The notes: a model not told the origin generated them from the letters alone. A stretch of 64,000 nucleotides of DNA from Streptomyces camponoticapitis (GCF_014646115.1 NZ_BMMV01000002.1:124001-188000), one strand, 5' to 3'; counted from the first letter of the stretch, positions 34,392 to 46,777 are shown. Numbers and translations are program-made.

Positions 34392-34410
<19 letters not shown>
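33409..34410 (+). CDS. DUF2236/MpaB-type oxygenase-family protein
   Basis: 333 residues, all-helical. Signature elements of the latex-clearing/MpaB-like family: LHGDPMMWIAGVRALYLQALHPRAVRGV, FVGTISYGTTEAAERAGARVRRIH (heme- or metal-binding region), LLLWVHCAEVDSYL, and a basic Arg-rich C-terminus. Such proteins are heme-containing oxygenases or relatives; the substrate is unknown. Start GTG 33409 has GGAGGGG about 11 nt upstream. The last 19 bp overlap the next kinase gene, so the two are translationally coupled. Confidence 0.86.
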
Positions 34411-36721
<2,311 letters not shown>

Positions 36722-36725
<4 letters not shown>

Positions 36726-36902
36726 GGCGTGTCCGCAAAGTCCCGCCTGGCCCAGCGCGTCTGGTACGGCGCCTCGCCGCGTTGTCGAAGTCGGCCGAGT
36801 ACGCCCGGTACGAGGCCGATTCTCCGCCTTGCGATGCACCGCACCAGACGCCCCGGGCCCCGCCCTGCGGGCGGACGGCGCTACTTTGCGGACACGCCCT
36901 AG
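36722..36902. mobile_element. MITE-like element with 20-bp perfect terminal inverted repeats (copy E2)
   Basis: A 181-bp non-coding element. Left end CTAGGGCGTGTCCGCAAAGT (36722-36741) is the exact reverse complement of the right end (36883-36902). Both ends start or finish with CTAG, consistent with insertion at a CTAG target. Internally GCGTCTGGTACGGCGC (36757-36772) has a near-inverse partner at the other side, so the whole unit can fold. No transposase frame is present. The kinase stop codon is inside the left repeat. Confidence 0.8.
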
Positions 36903-36973
36903 GGTCTGTCGTGTCTTCACAGCAGCGCCGTCCGCCCGGAGGCCGGGCGGGACCTTGAAGACACGGCCCAAGG
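36901..36973. repeat. Second inverted-repeat unit adjoining E2 (copy E3)
   Basis: GTGTCTTCA (36911-36919) is the inverse of TGAAGACAC (36956-36964). The interior GCGCCGTCCGCCC (36925-36937) is the reverse complement of 36869-36881 inside E2. It directly abuts E2, and could be a decayed or recombined relative. It lies upstream of the FAD oxidoreductase gene and may influence its expression. Confidence 0.55.
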
Positions 36974-37048
36974 GCTGTCCCGTCGCCCTCGTGGGCCGGT
37001 CGGACGGGGCGGGGTCCCGTCGTGGGCGCGGACGTGTTACCAAGAGCC

Positions 37049-38638
37049 ATGCCCGCACTCGCCTCTCCCGCCCGCGCCTCCTACGACGCCGTGATCGTCG
37101 GCGGCGGTCACAACGGACTCGTCGCCGCCGCCTATCTCGCCGGGGCCGGGCGCTCCGTCCTCGTTCTGGAGCGTCTCGGACACACCGGTGGGGCCGCCGT
37201 CTCCACCCGCCCCTTCGCCGGTGTCGACGCGCGTCTCTCCCGCTACTCGTACCTCGTGTCGCTGCTGCCCCGGAAGATCGTGGACGAGCTCGGGCTGCGG
37301 TTCGCCGTGCGGAAGCGGACCGTCTCCTCGTACACACCCGCCGAGCGCGGCGGGGGGCCGACCGGACTGCTCGTGGGCGGTGGGGCCGACCGTACGAGGG
37401 AGTCCTTCGCCCGACTGACCGGAGGCGACAGCGAGTACGCGGCCTGGCAGTCCTTCTACGGCTCGACCCTCCGCGTCGCCGAGCGCGTCTTCCCGACCCT
37501 CACCGAACCGCTGCCCGAGCGCGCCGAGTTGCGCGCCCGGATCGACGACGAGGCCGCCTGGCGCATGCTTTTCGAGGAACCGATCGGTGTCGCGATCGAG
37601 GACCGCTTCGCCGACGACCTCGTACGCGGAGTCGTCCTCACCGACGCGCTGATCGGCACCTTCGCCGATGCCCACGACCCGTCCCTCCCGCAGAACCGCT
37701 GCTTCCTCTACCACGTGGTGGGCGGTGGCACCGGTGACTGGGACGTGCCGGTCGGCGGCATGGGCGCGCTCACCGACGCGCTCGCCGGCGCGGCACGCGC
37801 GGCCGGGGCGGAGATCGTCACCGGCCACGAGGCGACCCGCGTCGAGACGGACGGCGGCCACGCCGAAGTCTCCTTCCGTACGGAGGCGGGCGACACCGGG
37901 AGCGTCGCGGCCCGCCACGTTCTCGTGAATGCGTCCCCGCGGGCGCTCGCCGGGCTGCTCGGCGACGCGCCGCCCGCCCCACCCGCCGAGGGCGCCCAGC
38001 TGAAGGTCAACATGCTGCTGCGCCGGCTGCCGCGGCTGCGTGACCGGAGCGTCGACCCGCGCGACGCGTTCGCCGGGACGTTCCACATCGCGGAGGGCTA
38101 CCGGCAGTTGGCGACGGCGTACGAGGAGGCGGCCGGCGGCAGGCTGCCGTCCGCGCCGCCCTCCGAGATCTACTGCCACTCGCTGACCGACCCGTCGATC
38201 CTGTCCCCGGAGCTCGCCGAGCAGGGCTACCAGACCCTCACCCTCTTCGGACTGCACACCCCCGCCCGGCTGTTCGCCGATGCCAACGACACCGTGCGCG
38301 ACGAACTGCTCAGGGCGACCCTGGAGCAGCTCGACGCCCATCTGGCCGAGCCGATCGCCGACTGCCTCGCCGTGGACGCCGAAGGAAGGCCCTGCATCGA
38401 GGCGAAGACGCCCGTCGACCTCGAACGTGAACTGCGGCTGCCCGGCGGCCACATCTTCCACCGTGATCTCGCGTTCCCCTACGCCACGCCCGGCACGGGC
38501 CGGTGGGGCGTGGAGACCGCCCACGCGAACGTGCTGCTGTGCGGGGCGGGCGCCGTGCGCGGTGGCGGCGTCAGCGGAGTGCCAGGTCACAACGCAGCCA
38601 TGGCCGTGCTGGAGGCGGTCCGGGGCGCGACGAGCTGA
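37049..38638 (+). CDS. FAD-dependent oxidoreductase (phytoene-desaturase/CrtI-like)
   Basis: 529 residues. N-terminal dinucleotide-binding motif [37 protein letters not shown] (residues about 14-50). It also has the carotenoid-oxidoreductase-like [33 protein letters not shown] block around 230-262. The C-terminal FAD motif is [26 protein letters not shown]. Family members include carotene desaturases/isomerases and RetSat-like enzymes; no carotenoid genes are adjacent, so substrate is open. ATG 37049 gives a proper Rossmann start; only a weak AAGAG ribosome site precedes it. Monocistronic. Confidence 0.9.
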   Translation: MPALASPARASYDAVIVGGGHNGLVAAAYLAGAGRSVLVLERLGHTGGAAVSTRPFAGVDARLSRYSYLVSLLPRKIVDELGLRFAVRKRTVSSYTPAERGGGPTGLLVGGGADRTRESFARLTGGDSEYAAWQSFYGSTLRVAERVFPTLTEPLPERAELRARIDDEAAWRMLFEEPIGVAIEDRFADDLVRGVVLTDALIGTFADAHDPSLPQNRCFLYHVVGGGTGDWDVPVGGMGALTDALAGAARAAGAEIVTGHEATRVETDGGHAEVSFRTEAGDTGSVAARHVLVNASPRALAGLLGDAPPAPPAEGAQLKVNMLLRRLPRLRDRSVDPRDAFAGTFHIAEGYRQLATAYEEAAGGRLPSAPPSEIYCHSLTDPSILSPELAEQGYQTLTLFGLHTPARLFADANDTVRDELLRATLEQLDAHLAEPIADCLAVDAEGRPCIEAKTPVDLERELRLPGGHIFHRDLAFPYATPGTGRWGVETAHANVLLCGAGAVRGGGVSGVPGHNAAMAVLEAVRGATS

Positions 38639-38787
38639 GCCCGGCCCGCGTACCCGGTGCCGCCCATCGGTCCGTACGGCCCTTGCGCCGTACGGACGAT
38701 GCCCCGTTTGTCTTCTTTGGGCCCCGGGTACACGGAGTCGGGGCGTCAGCCGCGCCGAGGGCGCCGCCGCCAGCGAGGAGGCAGAGC

Positions 38788-40242
38788 ATGAGCCAGAGCG
38801 GAGCCCCGGCCCTCGGGACGGTCACCACGGAGGTCCCGGCGCGACTCGACCGGTTGCCGTGGTCACGGTGGCACTGGATGATCGTGATCGGCCTCGGCAC
38901 CGTATGGATTCTGGACGGCCTCGAAGTCACCGTCGTCGGCAACATCGCGAGCCGCCTCTCCGAGGACGGCAGCGGCCTGCCGATCAGCGCGGCCGAGGTC
39001 ACCGGCGCGGCCGCGGCCATCTATGTGGCCGGCGCGTGCTCGGGGGCGCTCTTCTTCGGCTGGCTCACCGACCGGTTCGGCCGTAAGAAGCTCTTTCTCG
39101 TCACCCTCGCGGTCTATCTGATCGCGACCGCGCTGACCGCTCTCTCGTACACCGTCTGGTGGTTCTGCGTCTTCCGCTTCTTCACCGGCTTCGGCATCGG
39201 TGGGGAGTACGCGGCGATCAACTCCGCCATCGACGAACTCATCCCCAGCAAGTACCGCGGCCGCGTCGACCTCATCATCAACGGCAGCTTCTGGCTCGGC
39301 GCCATGGCCGGGGCCCTGCTCTCCGTCCTCGCGCTCAACACGAGCATCTTCCCCAAGGACGTCGGCTGGCGGCTGACGTTCGCGCTCGGCGTCGTCCTCG
39401 GATTCGTCATCCTGCTGGTCCGCCGGCATGTTCCGGAGAGCCCGCGGTGGATGTTCATCCACGGACACGACGAAGGAGCCGAGGAGATCGTCTCCGGCGC
39501 GGAGCGCCAGATCGAACAGGAGACCGGGAAGAAACTGCCGGAGCCCGGGGGGTCCATCACCATCGAACAGCACAGGAGCATCGGGTTCGTCGAGATCGCG
39601 AAGACGCTGTTCCGCGTCTACCCCAAGCGCGCGACGCTCGGCTTCTCCCTCTTCATCGGCCAGGCGTTCCTGTACAACGCGATCACCTTCGGCTTCGGCG
39701 CCATCCTGGTGAACTTCTTCGACGTGTCCAGCGGCTCGACCGGTTACTACTTCGCCGCGATCGCTTTCGGCAACTTCCTCGGACCACTGCTGCTCGGGCG
39801 GCTGTTCGACACGGTGGGGCGCAGGCCGATGATCGCGGGGACGTACATCGTCTCGGGGCTGCTGCTCTTCCTCACCGCCTGGTTCTTCAACGAGGGCTGG
39901 CTCGACGCGACCACCATGACCGTCTGTTGGGCCGTGGTGCTCTTCTTCGCGTCCGCCGGAGCCAGCTCCGCCTATCTGACCGTCAGCGAGATCTTCCCCA
40001 TGGAGACACGCGCCATGGCGATCGCGTTCTTCTACGCCATCGGTACGGCGGCGGGCGGGATCTCCGGACCGCTGCTGTTCGCGAGCCTCACCGACAGCGG
40101 GGTCGTCGGCGACGCCGTCATCGCGTTCTGCGTCGGAGCGTCGCTGATGGTCGCCGCCGGCGTGGTCGCCGTGTTCTTCGCGGTGGCCGCCGAGGGCAGG
40201 TCCCTGGAGGACATCGCCACCCCGCTGTCGGTCCGCAAGTGA
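38788..40242 (+). CDS. MFS transporter, sugar-porter/shikimate-like type
   Basis: 484 residues, 12 predicted membrane helices in two halves. The loop motif [11 protein letters not shown] (about 91-101) and the second-half copy [14 protein letters not shown] identify the major facilitator superfamily; [23 protein letters not shown] and [11 protein letters not shown] are typical of metabolite:H+ symporters. A long cytosolic loop lies between helices 6 and 7 (about 218-270). ATG 38788 follows GAGGAGG. Substrate unknown: an organic acid or sugar is likely. Confidence 0.93.
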   Translation: MSQSGAPALGTVTTEVPARLDRLPWSRWHWMIVIGLGTVWILDGLEVTVVGNIASRLSEDGSGLPISAAEVTGAAAAIYVAGACSGALFFGWLTDRFGRKKLFLVTLAVYLIATALTALSYTVWWFCVFRFFTGFGIGGEYAAINSAIDELIPSKYRGRVDLIINGSFWLGAMAGALLSVLALNTSIFPKDVGWRLTFALGVVLGFVILLVRRHVPESPRWMFIHGHDEGAEEIVSGAERQIEQETGKKLPEPGGSITIEQHRSIGFVEIAKTLFRVYPKRATLGFSLFIGQAFLYNAITFGFGAILVNFFDVSSGSTGYYFAAIAFGNFLGPLLLGRLFDTVGRRPMIAGTYIVSGLLLFLTAWFFNEGWLDATTMTVCWAVVLFFASAGASSAYLTVSEIFPMETRAMAIAFFYAIGTAAGGISGPLLFASLTDSGVVGDAVIAFCVGASLMVAAGVVAVFFAVAAEGRSLEDIATPLSVRK

Positions 40243-40264
40243 CGCTCCCGCCCGGCGCGAACGC

Positions 40265-40966
40265 CTACCCGGAGACGTTCTTCATCTCGACGGAGGCGAT
40301 CCGGCCCGCGTCGTCGAACAGCACCTGGGCCGTGGCGCCCCCCGGCAGCTCGGCGCTCACCCGGTCCGCCTCCTGACGCGGCGTCAGCCCGTGATGGCCG
40401 AAGTATCCCGTGACCACGGCGCGGGCCGAACTCCCGGCGAGCAGGCCCGCACCCGTCAGCAGGACACGCGGCAGCGTGATGCCGTCGGGCACGGCACGCG
40501 GCACCCGCGGGTCGTCCGGCACCATGTACAGACGGCCCTCGGGGGAGGCCTGGACGCCGAGGTAACCGGCCGCGCCGAGCGCGCCCATCGCCCCGAAGGC
40601 GAGGGTCTCCACCGCGAACCGGGGGTCGTCGAACGCCGACAGGTCGACCAGGTCGGTGGTGAACTCGGGGATGCCGTGGGCCTCACCCAGCCGCCGTATC
40701 TCGTTCGCCGCGCCGACGACGGGCGATTCGCCGAAACCGGGGTTCGCCCATCCCCACAGCCAGGACCCCTCCGAGGTGTCGAAGCTGCCCAGCACGGAGA
40801 TACGCAGATCGCGGCCCGCCTGGCGGTAGAGCCGCTGGTCGAGATCGGCGGTCCACGGCCCGGTCGGCATGAACTCGTTGAAGGCTTCGAGCTGTTGGGC
40901 ACCCCAGGCGGCGTGCGGCTCGGTCATCCGGAGGAACGGGTCGCTGAAGGCGGTGGTCGCGGTCAC
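40265..40966 (-). CDS. DUF6882-family protein, unknown function
   Basis: 233 residues starting at GTG 40966. Contains the family-like block ISVLGSFDTSEGSWLWGWANPGFGESPVV and a small C-terminal beta domain (LFDDAGRIASVEMKNVS). No signal peptide or membrane segment. TAGGGT ends 6 nt before the GTG, suggesting a leaderless transcript. It converges on the MFS gene, 22 bp away. I recognise the family but no biochemical role is known to me. Confidence 0.78.
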   Translation of the reverse strand: MTATTAFSDPFLRMTEPHAAWGAQQLEAFNEFMPTGPWTADLDQRLYRQAGRDLRISVLGSFDTSEGSWLWGWANPGFGESPVVGAANEIRRLGEAHGIPEFTTDLVDLSAFDDPRFAVETLAFGAMGALGAAGYLGVQASPEGRLYMVPDDPRVPRAVPDGITLPRVLLTGAGLLAGSSARAVVTGYFGHHGLTPRQEADRVSAELPGGATAQVLFDDAGRIASVEMKNVSG

Positions 40967-41062
40967 GCGATGACCCTAGTGCGCTCCTCTTCGACCGTCG
41001 CACAAGGGTACGAAGGGCGGCCGACCGCGACGGCGGTTCGTGAGAGCGGGACGCGCCAGGAC

Positions 41063-42886
41063 TCAGTCCGGGGACACGCTCCAGCCGGCCGGCTCGACGC
41101 GCGCCGCGTCCTCGCGCCGCGAGTCGTCGAACACCGTACGGTCGCCGTCCTCGACCCGCAGCCCTTCCACATACGCCCCACGGCCGACGCAGGCGCCCCC
41201 TGTCGTGTACCGCCACCGCAGCCGCACCTCGCGCCCCCGCCAGGCGGCGAGGCGGGCATGGAGCCGGTGCCACACGCGCCCCGACCAGCCCGAGACCGAG
41301 CCCGTGGGACGCGCGGTGCCGGCCTGCTCACCGGAGCGCGTCGTCGTGAAGGGGACAGGCACCCACTCGGCTCCCGCGGAGCAGTCGGCCGCCTCCAGGA
41401 CCAGGACATCGGTACCGGGCTCCGTGTCCCACCACAGCGAGCAGCGCACCCGCCCCCGCCCGGTGGCGACGCGCAGCGCGGGCAGCGTGAGCGTGGCCGT
41501 GGCGCCGGTGGCCATGCCCGAGAACCACGCGCTCCGGCCCCTCCCGGGCGAGACGGGCACGGCGCGCGCCAGGCTGTCGGCGGCGGCGACCCGCGGAGCA
41601 CTGCTGGATCGCCAACTGCGCACCGGATGAACGGAGTTGCCGAGCACGACGAGGAACGAGTCGGTCGTCGGATCGAGCACCAGACTGGTCCCGGTGAAGC
41701 CGGTGTGCCCCGCCGTACGCGGCGTGGCCATGGCCCCCATGTACCAGTGCTGGTAGAGCTCGAAGCCCAGACCGTGCGCGTCACCGGGGAAGCCGGTGTT
41801 GAAGTCGGTGAACATCAGCTCGACCGACGCCGGACGCAGAATCCTCGCCCCGCCGTACGCGCCGCCGTTCAGGAGCGTACGGCCCAGCACCGCCAGGTCC
41901 CAGGCGCACGAGAAGACGCCGGCGTGACCGGCGACCCCGCCGAAGCCGTACGCGTTCTCGTCGTGCACCTCTCCCCACACCAGCCCGCGGTCGAGCTCCG
42001 ACCACGGCCTCCGCATGTCCTCCGTGGCCGCGATCTTCGGCCGCCAGGACGGGGGAGGGTTGAAGCGGGTGCGGTGCATGCCCAGGGGGGCGGTGATGTC
42101 CTCACGCAGCAGCACGTCCAGCGCGCGCCCGGTGATCTCCTCCAGGACGAGCTGAAGGGAGATCAGGTTGAGGTCGGAGTACCGGTAGACACTGCCCGGC
42201 GGACTCGTGGGCGCCTCGTCCCACAGCATCCGGAGCTTTCCCTCCCGCGTGGGCTCCTTGTGGAGCGGGATCCAGGCGACGAAGCCCGAGGTGTGCGTGA
42301 GCAGTTGACGGACGGTGATGTCCTGCTTGCCCGCGCCGCCGAAGCCGGGAAGGTACGACGCGACGCGCCCCTGAAGGGCCAGCGCCCCGCGCTCGATCTG
42401 CTGCACGGCCAGGATCGAGGTGAAGAGCTTGGAGACGGACGCCAGGTCGAAGACGGTGTCCTCGGCCATCGCGATCTGCCGGCCGGCCGGCAGCTCCACC
42501 CCGGTGTCGGTCGCCTCGTCGTACGCCGAGTAGCGCACCGCCTTGCCGATCGCCCGATGGAGGGCGACGGTGCCACCGCGCCCGGCGAGCAGGACCGCGC
42601 CCGCGTACCAGGGGTGCTCCGGCGAAGGCGCCAGGAACCGCTCGGCATCCGTGACCAGCCGCTCCAGCGGCCCCGGCAGCAGCCCGGCGCGCTCGGGGGA
42701 GCCCCGCCGCAGCGTCAGGGACGGCCGCCCGGAGCCCGGCCCCGCGGGGCCGGGCGGCCCCGCTCCCGCGCTCATGGCGGTGGACGCGTCGGCGAACGGT
42801 ACGGGCGCCGGCGCGCCTGCGAGCGCCGGCCCGCCGCCCGGCCTCCGCCGGCCGATCCCGTCACCCGCGGCCGTGTCCGCCCGCAT
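41063..42886 (-). CDS. Beta-lactamase-family serine hydrolase with C-terminal beta domain
   Basis: 607 residues. Catalytic Ser150-x-x-Lys153 in DLASVSKLFT, the Tyr motif in SVYRYSDLNL, and the HTG-like GHTGFTGTS motif (KTG equivalent) are all kept. This marks a class C beta-lactamase/penicillin-binding-like esterase or D-aminopeptidase. Residues about 430-600 form an extra beta-sandwich-like region (ATLTLPALRV and WDTEPGTDVLVLE stretches). No clear signal peptide is seen, so export route is unclear. ATG 42886 follows GAGGGG. Substrate unknown; beta-lactam resistance should not be assumed. Confidence 0.9.
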   Translation of the reverse strand: MRADTAAGDGIGRRRPGGGPALAGAPAPVPFADASTAMSAGAGPPGPAGPGSGRPSLTLRRGSPERAGLLPGPLERLVTDAERFLAPSPEHPWYAGAVLLAGRGGTVALHRAIGKAVRYSAYDEATDTGVELPAGRQIAMAEDTVFDLASVSKLFTSILAVQQIERGALALQGRVASYLPGFGGAGKQDITVRQLLTHTSGFVAWIPLHKEPTREGKLRMLWDEAPTSPPGSVYRYSDLNLISLQLVLEEITGRALDVLLREDITAPLGMHRTRFNPPPSWRPKIAATEDMRRPWSELDRGLVWGEVHDENAYGFGGVAGHAGVFSCAWDLAVLGRTLLNGGAYGGARILRPASVELMFTDFNTGFPGDAHGLGFELYQHWYMGAMATPRTAGHTGFTGTSLVLDPTTDSFLVVLGNSVHPVRSWRSSSAPRVAAADSLARAVPVSPGRGRSAWFSGMATGATATLTLPALRVATGRGRVRCSLWWDTEPGTDVLVLEAADCSAGAEWVPVPFTTTRSGEQAGTARPTGSVSGWSGRVWHRLHARLAAWRGREVRLRWRYTTGGACVGRGAYVEGLRVEDGDRTVFDDSRREDAARVEPAGWSVSPD

Positions 42887-43011
42887 CCGGCACCCCTCTG
42901 ACGCTCCGTCCGAAACCGCTCGCCGCCCGAGGCTACCGCCCGCGTGCCGGACGGGCGACGACGCCGCGGCTCACCGCGCGGGTGCCGGGGACCTCTGGCA
43001 GCGTGAGGCGT

Positions 43012-44118
43012 ATGACGACGCGTGACGGGATCCGTTCGCTGTGGTCCCGCTGGACCGTGGTCGTACCGCTGCTCGCCCTGGCCGCGCTGGTGCTCAGCTG
43101 GGGACGCGACCTGCCCGGCTACGCGGTCGGCCTCGTGGCCCTGCTCCTCGGGGGCGGCGTACTCGCCGCCGTGCACCACGCCGAGGTCGTCGCGCACCGG
43201 GTCGGCGAGCCGTTCGGCTCACTCGTGCTCGCCGTCGCCGTCACCGTCATCGAAGTGGCCCTCATCGTCACCCTGATGGTCGACGGCGGCGACAAGAGCG
43301 CGACCCTCGCGAGGGACACCGTCTTCGCCGCCGTCATGATCACCTGCAACGGCATCGTGGGCCTCTCCCTCATCGTCGGCGCCATCCGCAGCAGGGTCGC
43401 CGTGTTCAACGCCGAGGGCACGGGCGGCGCGCTGGCCACGGTCGCCACACTCGCCACGCTCAGCCTGGTGTTTCCGACCTTCACGACGAGCAGACCGGGG
43501 CCCGAGTTCTCCACGGCTCAGCTCACGTTCGCCGCCCTCGCCTCCCTCGCGCTCTACTTCCTCTTCGTCGCCATGCAGACGGTCCGTCACCGCGACTACT
43601 TCCTGCCCGTCACCCAGGAGGGCGAGATCAAGGAGGTGGACGACCACGCGCCGCTGCCCACCCGGCGTGCGACGACACTGAGCGCGGTGCTGCTCCTCGT
43701 GGCGCTGGTCGCCGTCGTCGGCGACGCGAAGGCGGTGTCGCCCACGATCGAGTCGGGCGTGGAGGCGGCCGGGATGCCGCACGCCGTGGTGGGTGTGATC
43801 ATCGCCCTGCTCGTCCTGGCGCCGGAGACCCTGGCCGCCGTCCGGGCCGCGCGCCGCGAGCGGGTCCAGACCAGCTTCAACCTGGCGCTCGGTTCGGCCA
43901 TGGCCAGCATCGGCCTGACGATCCCGGCCATCGCGCTCGCCACCGTCTGGCTGGAAGGACCGCTGGTCCTCGGCCTGAACGCCACCCATATGGTGCTGCT
44001 CGCCCTCACCGTGGTCGTGGGGGCGCTCACCGTCGTGCCGGGGCGCGCGACGCTCCTTCAGGGCGGTGTCCACATGGCGGTGTTCGCGGCTTTCGTCTTC
44101 CTCGCGGTGAGCCCGTAG
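43012..44118 (+). CDS. Ca2+/H+ antiporter (ChaA/CAX family)
   Basis: 368 residues with 11 hydrophobic segments. The two alpha-repeats of the cation exchanger family are present: AHRVGEPFGSLVLAVAVTVIEVALIV (about 69-94) and LVLAPETLAAVRAARRERVQTSFNLALGSAMASIGLTIPAI (about 265-308), with the conserved acidic residues. An acidic cytosolic loop (VTQEGEIKEVDDHA) separates the halves. It exports Ca2+ (or Na+/K+) in exchange for protons. ATG 43012 lies 7 nt after CAGCGT, a -10-like box. Divergent from the serine hydrolase. Confidence 0.92.
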   Translation: MTTRDGIRSLWSRWTVVVPLLALAALVLSWGRDLPGYAVGLVALLLGGGVLAAVHHAEVVAHRVGEPFGSLVLAVAVTVIEVALIVTLMVDGGDKSATLARDTVFAAVMITCNGIVGLSLIVGAIRSRVAVFNAEGTGGALATVATLATLSLVFPTFTTSRPGPEFSTAQLTFAALASLALYFLFVAMQTVRHRDYFLPVTQEGEIKEVDDHAPLPTRRATTLSAVLLLVALVAVVGDAKAVSPTIESGVEAAGMPHAVVGVIIALLVLAPETLAAVRAARRERVQTSFNLALGSAMASIGLTIPAIALATVWLEGPLVLGLNATHMVLLALTVVVGALTVVPGRATLLQGGVHMAVFAAFVFLAVSP

Positions 44119-44434
44119 ACCCGCGGTCACCCGTCAACTTGGCGACCCTCCACGACAGTTGCCGGGACCGCCCGTCGACCACCCCTAATACGGGGCCGCC
44201 GTAGGGGTGTACTCAGCAACACCCCCTATCTGGGTCGTACGCCCAATGTGCCGCCGTCCGATTCTGCGTAACTTCTCGTGTCGTGGCACAGAGAGTGTCC
44301 GACCGGAGGGGCGACGCACGGCGCTGGTGCTCCGCCCGTCCGACCCGCGGCCGATCTCACCCCACGGCACGGCGCGGTAGTGCGCCGAGCCCCTTCCCCA
44401 TGTCCTGATCCCCCCCAGACCGGGAGTACGCCTC
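44119..44434 (+). promoter_or_regulatory. 316-bp upstream region of the MMPL pump with CACCCCTA boxes
   Basis: Three related half-sites: CACCCCTA (44180-44187), TAGGGGTG (44202-44209, exact inverse) and ACACCCCCTA (44219-44228). The first two form an 8-bp inverted repeat with a 14-nt spacer; the second and third form another. This pattern fits a repressor operator in front of an efflux gene. GGGAG precedes GTG 44435. No gene is present. Confidence 0.5.
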
Positions 44435-46675
44435 GTGGCCACGTTTCTCTACAAACTCGGACGGTTGGCGTTCCGCCGCCGGATCTACACCGCTCTCGTA
44501 TGGGTGGCGCTGCTGGCCCTCTCCGGCATCGGCGCCTCCGCCGCCGCCAGCGCGGGCTCCAGCTTCTCCATTCCGGGGACGGAGGCCCAGAAGGCCTTCG
44601 ACCTGATCGACGAGCGTTTCCCCGGCAGCAGCGTCGACGGGGCGGTCGCACGGGTCGTCTTCAAGGCGCCGGAGGGCCAGACGATGGCCTCGCCCGAGAA
44701 CAGGGCGACGGTCGAGGAGGTCGTCAAGGCGCTGCCGGCCGGTTCGGACCAGATCGGTCAGGTCGTCGACCCTTACAAGGCCAACGCGATCTCCCAGGAC
44801 GGCTCCACGGCCTATGTCGCGGTCTCGTACAAGGTCACCACGCTGGAGCTGACCGACGACACCCGCACCTCGCTGGAGGACATCGGGGCCGACGCGCGGA
44901 AGAGCGGACTGACGGTCGAGATCGGCGGTGACGCACTCCAGGCCATCCCGGCCGCCGGAGTCACCGAGGTCATCGGCGTCGCCATCGCCGCCGTCGTGCT
45001 CGTCATCACCTTCGGCTCGCTCATCGCGGCGGGCCTGCCGCTCGTCACCGCGCTCATCGGCGTCGGGATCAGTGTCTCCGTCATCGCCTCCCTGGCGGGG
45101 GCGATGGACTTCGACTCCACCACCAGTGTTCTGGCGATGATGATCGGCCTTGCCGTCGGCATCGACTACGCCCTGTTCATCGTCTCCCGCTACCGGTCGG
45201 AGCTGGCGGACGGGCACGAGCCGGAGGAAGCCGCCGGACGGGCGGCGGGCACGGCGGGATCCGCGGTCTTCTTCGCGGGGCTCACCGTCGTCATCGCCCT
45301 GGTCGGGCTCGCCGTCGTCAATATCCCGATGCTCACCAAGATGGGCCTCGCGGCGGCCGGAACGGTCGTCGTCGCGGTCCTCGTCGCGCTCACCCTCGTC
45401 CCGGCCGTGCTGGGCTTCGCCGGCAAGCGTGTGCTCGGCAAGAAGGCGCGCAAGAAGCTGGAGCGCGAGCGGGTCGCGTCCACCCCCGGCAAGCCCAACA
45501 TGGGCACCCGCTGGGCCCGCTTCGTCCTGCGCCGTCCCGCCGTCGTGGTCCTCGTGGGAGTCGTCGGCCTGGGCGTCGCGGCCGTCCCGGCCGCCTCGCT
45601 GGAGATGGGCCTTCCCGACAACGGCTCGCAGCCGACCAGCACCACGCAGCGCAAGGCGTACGACATTCTCTCGGACTCCTTCGGGCCCGGCTTCAACGGC
45701 CCGCTCGTGGTCGTCGTCGACCTCAAGGGCGCCGACAACGGCGAGGCGACGGTCGGGCAGGTCTCCGACGCCGTGAAGGGCGTGAAGGACGTCGTCGCCG
45801 TCACCCCCGCCACCTACAACGAGGCCGGCGACACGGCGATGATCACCGCGGTCCCGAAGGACCGTCCCTCGTCGGTGGACACCGAGAACCTGGTCCACTC
45901 GGTCCGCGACGCGGGTGGCGAGGTCGCCTCGGACGCCGGGGTGAAGGTCCTGGTCACCGGCGCCACCGCGCTGAACACCGACTTCTCGCAGAAGATGAAC
46001 GACGCGCTGCTGCCCTACCTGGCGGTCGTCGTGGGTCTGGCGTTCCTGCTGCTGATGCTCATCTTCCGGTCGGTCCTCGTACCGCTCAAGGCCGCCCTCG
46101 GCTTCCTGCTGTCGGTCGTCGCCGCGCTCGGCGCGGTGGTCGCGGTCTTCCAGTGGGGCTGGCTCTCGGACTTCTTCGGTATCGAGCAGACCGGTCCGGT
46201 CATGTCGATGGTGCCGATCTTCATGGTGGGCACGGTCTTCGGTCTCGCCATGGACTACGAGGTCTTCCTGGTCACGCGCATGCGTGAGGCGTACGTCCAC
46301 GGGGAGCAGCCGCGGGAGGCCGTCGAGACCGGCTTCCGGCACGGTGCCCGGGTCGTCACCGCGGCCGCGGTGATCATGATGGCGGTCTTCGCGGGCTTCG
46401 CCGGATCGGGCGAGTCCATGATCAAGCTGATCGGGTTCTCGCTGGCCGTCGCGGTCTTCTTCGACGCCTTCGTCGTCCGGATGGCCATCGTGCCCGCCGT
46501 CCTCGCGCTGCTGGGCGACAAGGCGTGGTGGCTGCCGCGCTGGCTCGACCGGCTGCTGCCGAACGTGGACGTGGAGGGGGACCAGCTCCGCAAGACGCTG
46601 GAGCGGAACACGCACGGTTCCGGCCGCGGGCCGGACTCCGACACGGACTGGAACAAGCCGATGGCGCGCGTCTGA
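44435..46675 (+). CDS. MMPL/RND-family membrane transporter
   Basis: 746 residues. TM1 near 18-38, an external domain (40-165), a six-helix bundle (about 175-385) with the Asp-Tyr motif GLAVGIDYALFIVSRYRSELADG, a second external domain (about 395-530), and a second bundle (about 535-715) with the matching GTVFGLAMDYEVFLVTRMREAYVHG. The paired D-Y residues are the proton relay of actinobacterial MmpL proteins. It exports lipids, siderophores or drugs. GTG 44435 has GGGAG at good spacing. No accessory lipoprotein is adjacent; a 17-bp terminator follows. Confidence 0.94.
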   Translation: MATFLYKLGRLAFRRRIYTALVWVALLALSGIGASAAASAGSSFSIPGTEAQKAFDLIDERFPGSSVDGAVARVVFKAPEGQTMASPENRATVEEVVKALPAGSDQIGQVVDPYKANAISQDGSTAYVAVSYKVTTLELTDDTRTSLEDIGADARKSGLTVEIGGDALQAIPAAGVTEVIGVAIAAVVLVITFGSLIAAGLPLVTALIGVGISVSVIASLAGAMDFDSTTSVLAMMIGLAVGIDYALFIVSRYRSELADGHEPEEAAGRAAGTAGSAVFFAGLTVVIALVGLAVVNIPMLTKMGLAAAGTVVVAVLVALTLVPAVLGFAGKRVLGKKARKKLERERVASTPGKPNMGTRWARFVLRRPAVVVLVGVVGLGVAAVPAASLEMGLPDNGSQPTSTTQRKAYDILSDSFGPGFNGPLVVVVDLKGADNGEATVGQVSDAVKGVKDVVAVTPATYNEAGDTAMITAVPKDRPSSVDTENLVHSVRDAGGEVASDAGVKVLVTGATALNTDFSQKMNDALLPYLAVVVGLAFLLLMLIFRSVLVPLKAALGFLLSVVAALGAVVAVFQWGWLSDFFGIEQTGPVMSMVPIFMVGTVFGLAMDYEVFLVTRMREAYVHGEQPREAVETGFRHGARVVTAAAVIMMAVFAGFAGSGESMIKLIGFSLAVAVFFDAFVVRMAIVPAVLALLGDKAWWLPRWLDRLLPNVDVEGDQLRKTLERNTHGSGRGPDSDTDWNKPMARV

Positions 46676-46735
46676 CATGTGGTGACCCGGTCGCCGGACG
46701 GGCCCGGAAGGTCTGCCCGGCGACCGGGACGACGA

Positions 46736-46777
46736 ACAGGACGGGTGCGCGGCTCACCGGCCGCGCACCCGTCCTGT
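46736..46777. terminator. Strong bidirectional terminator
   Basis: ACAGGACGGGTGCGCGG (46736-46752) pairs perfectly with CCGCGCACCCGTCCTGT (46761-46777), loop 8 nt, between the convergent MMPL and paaK genes. Confidence 0.9.
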
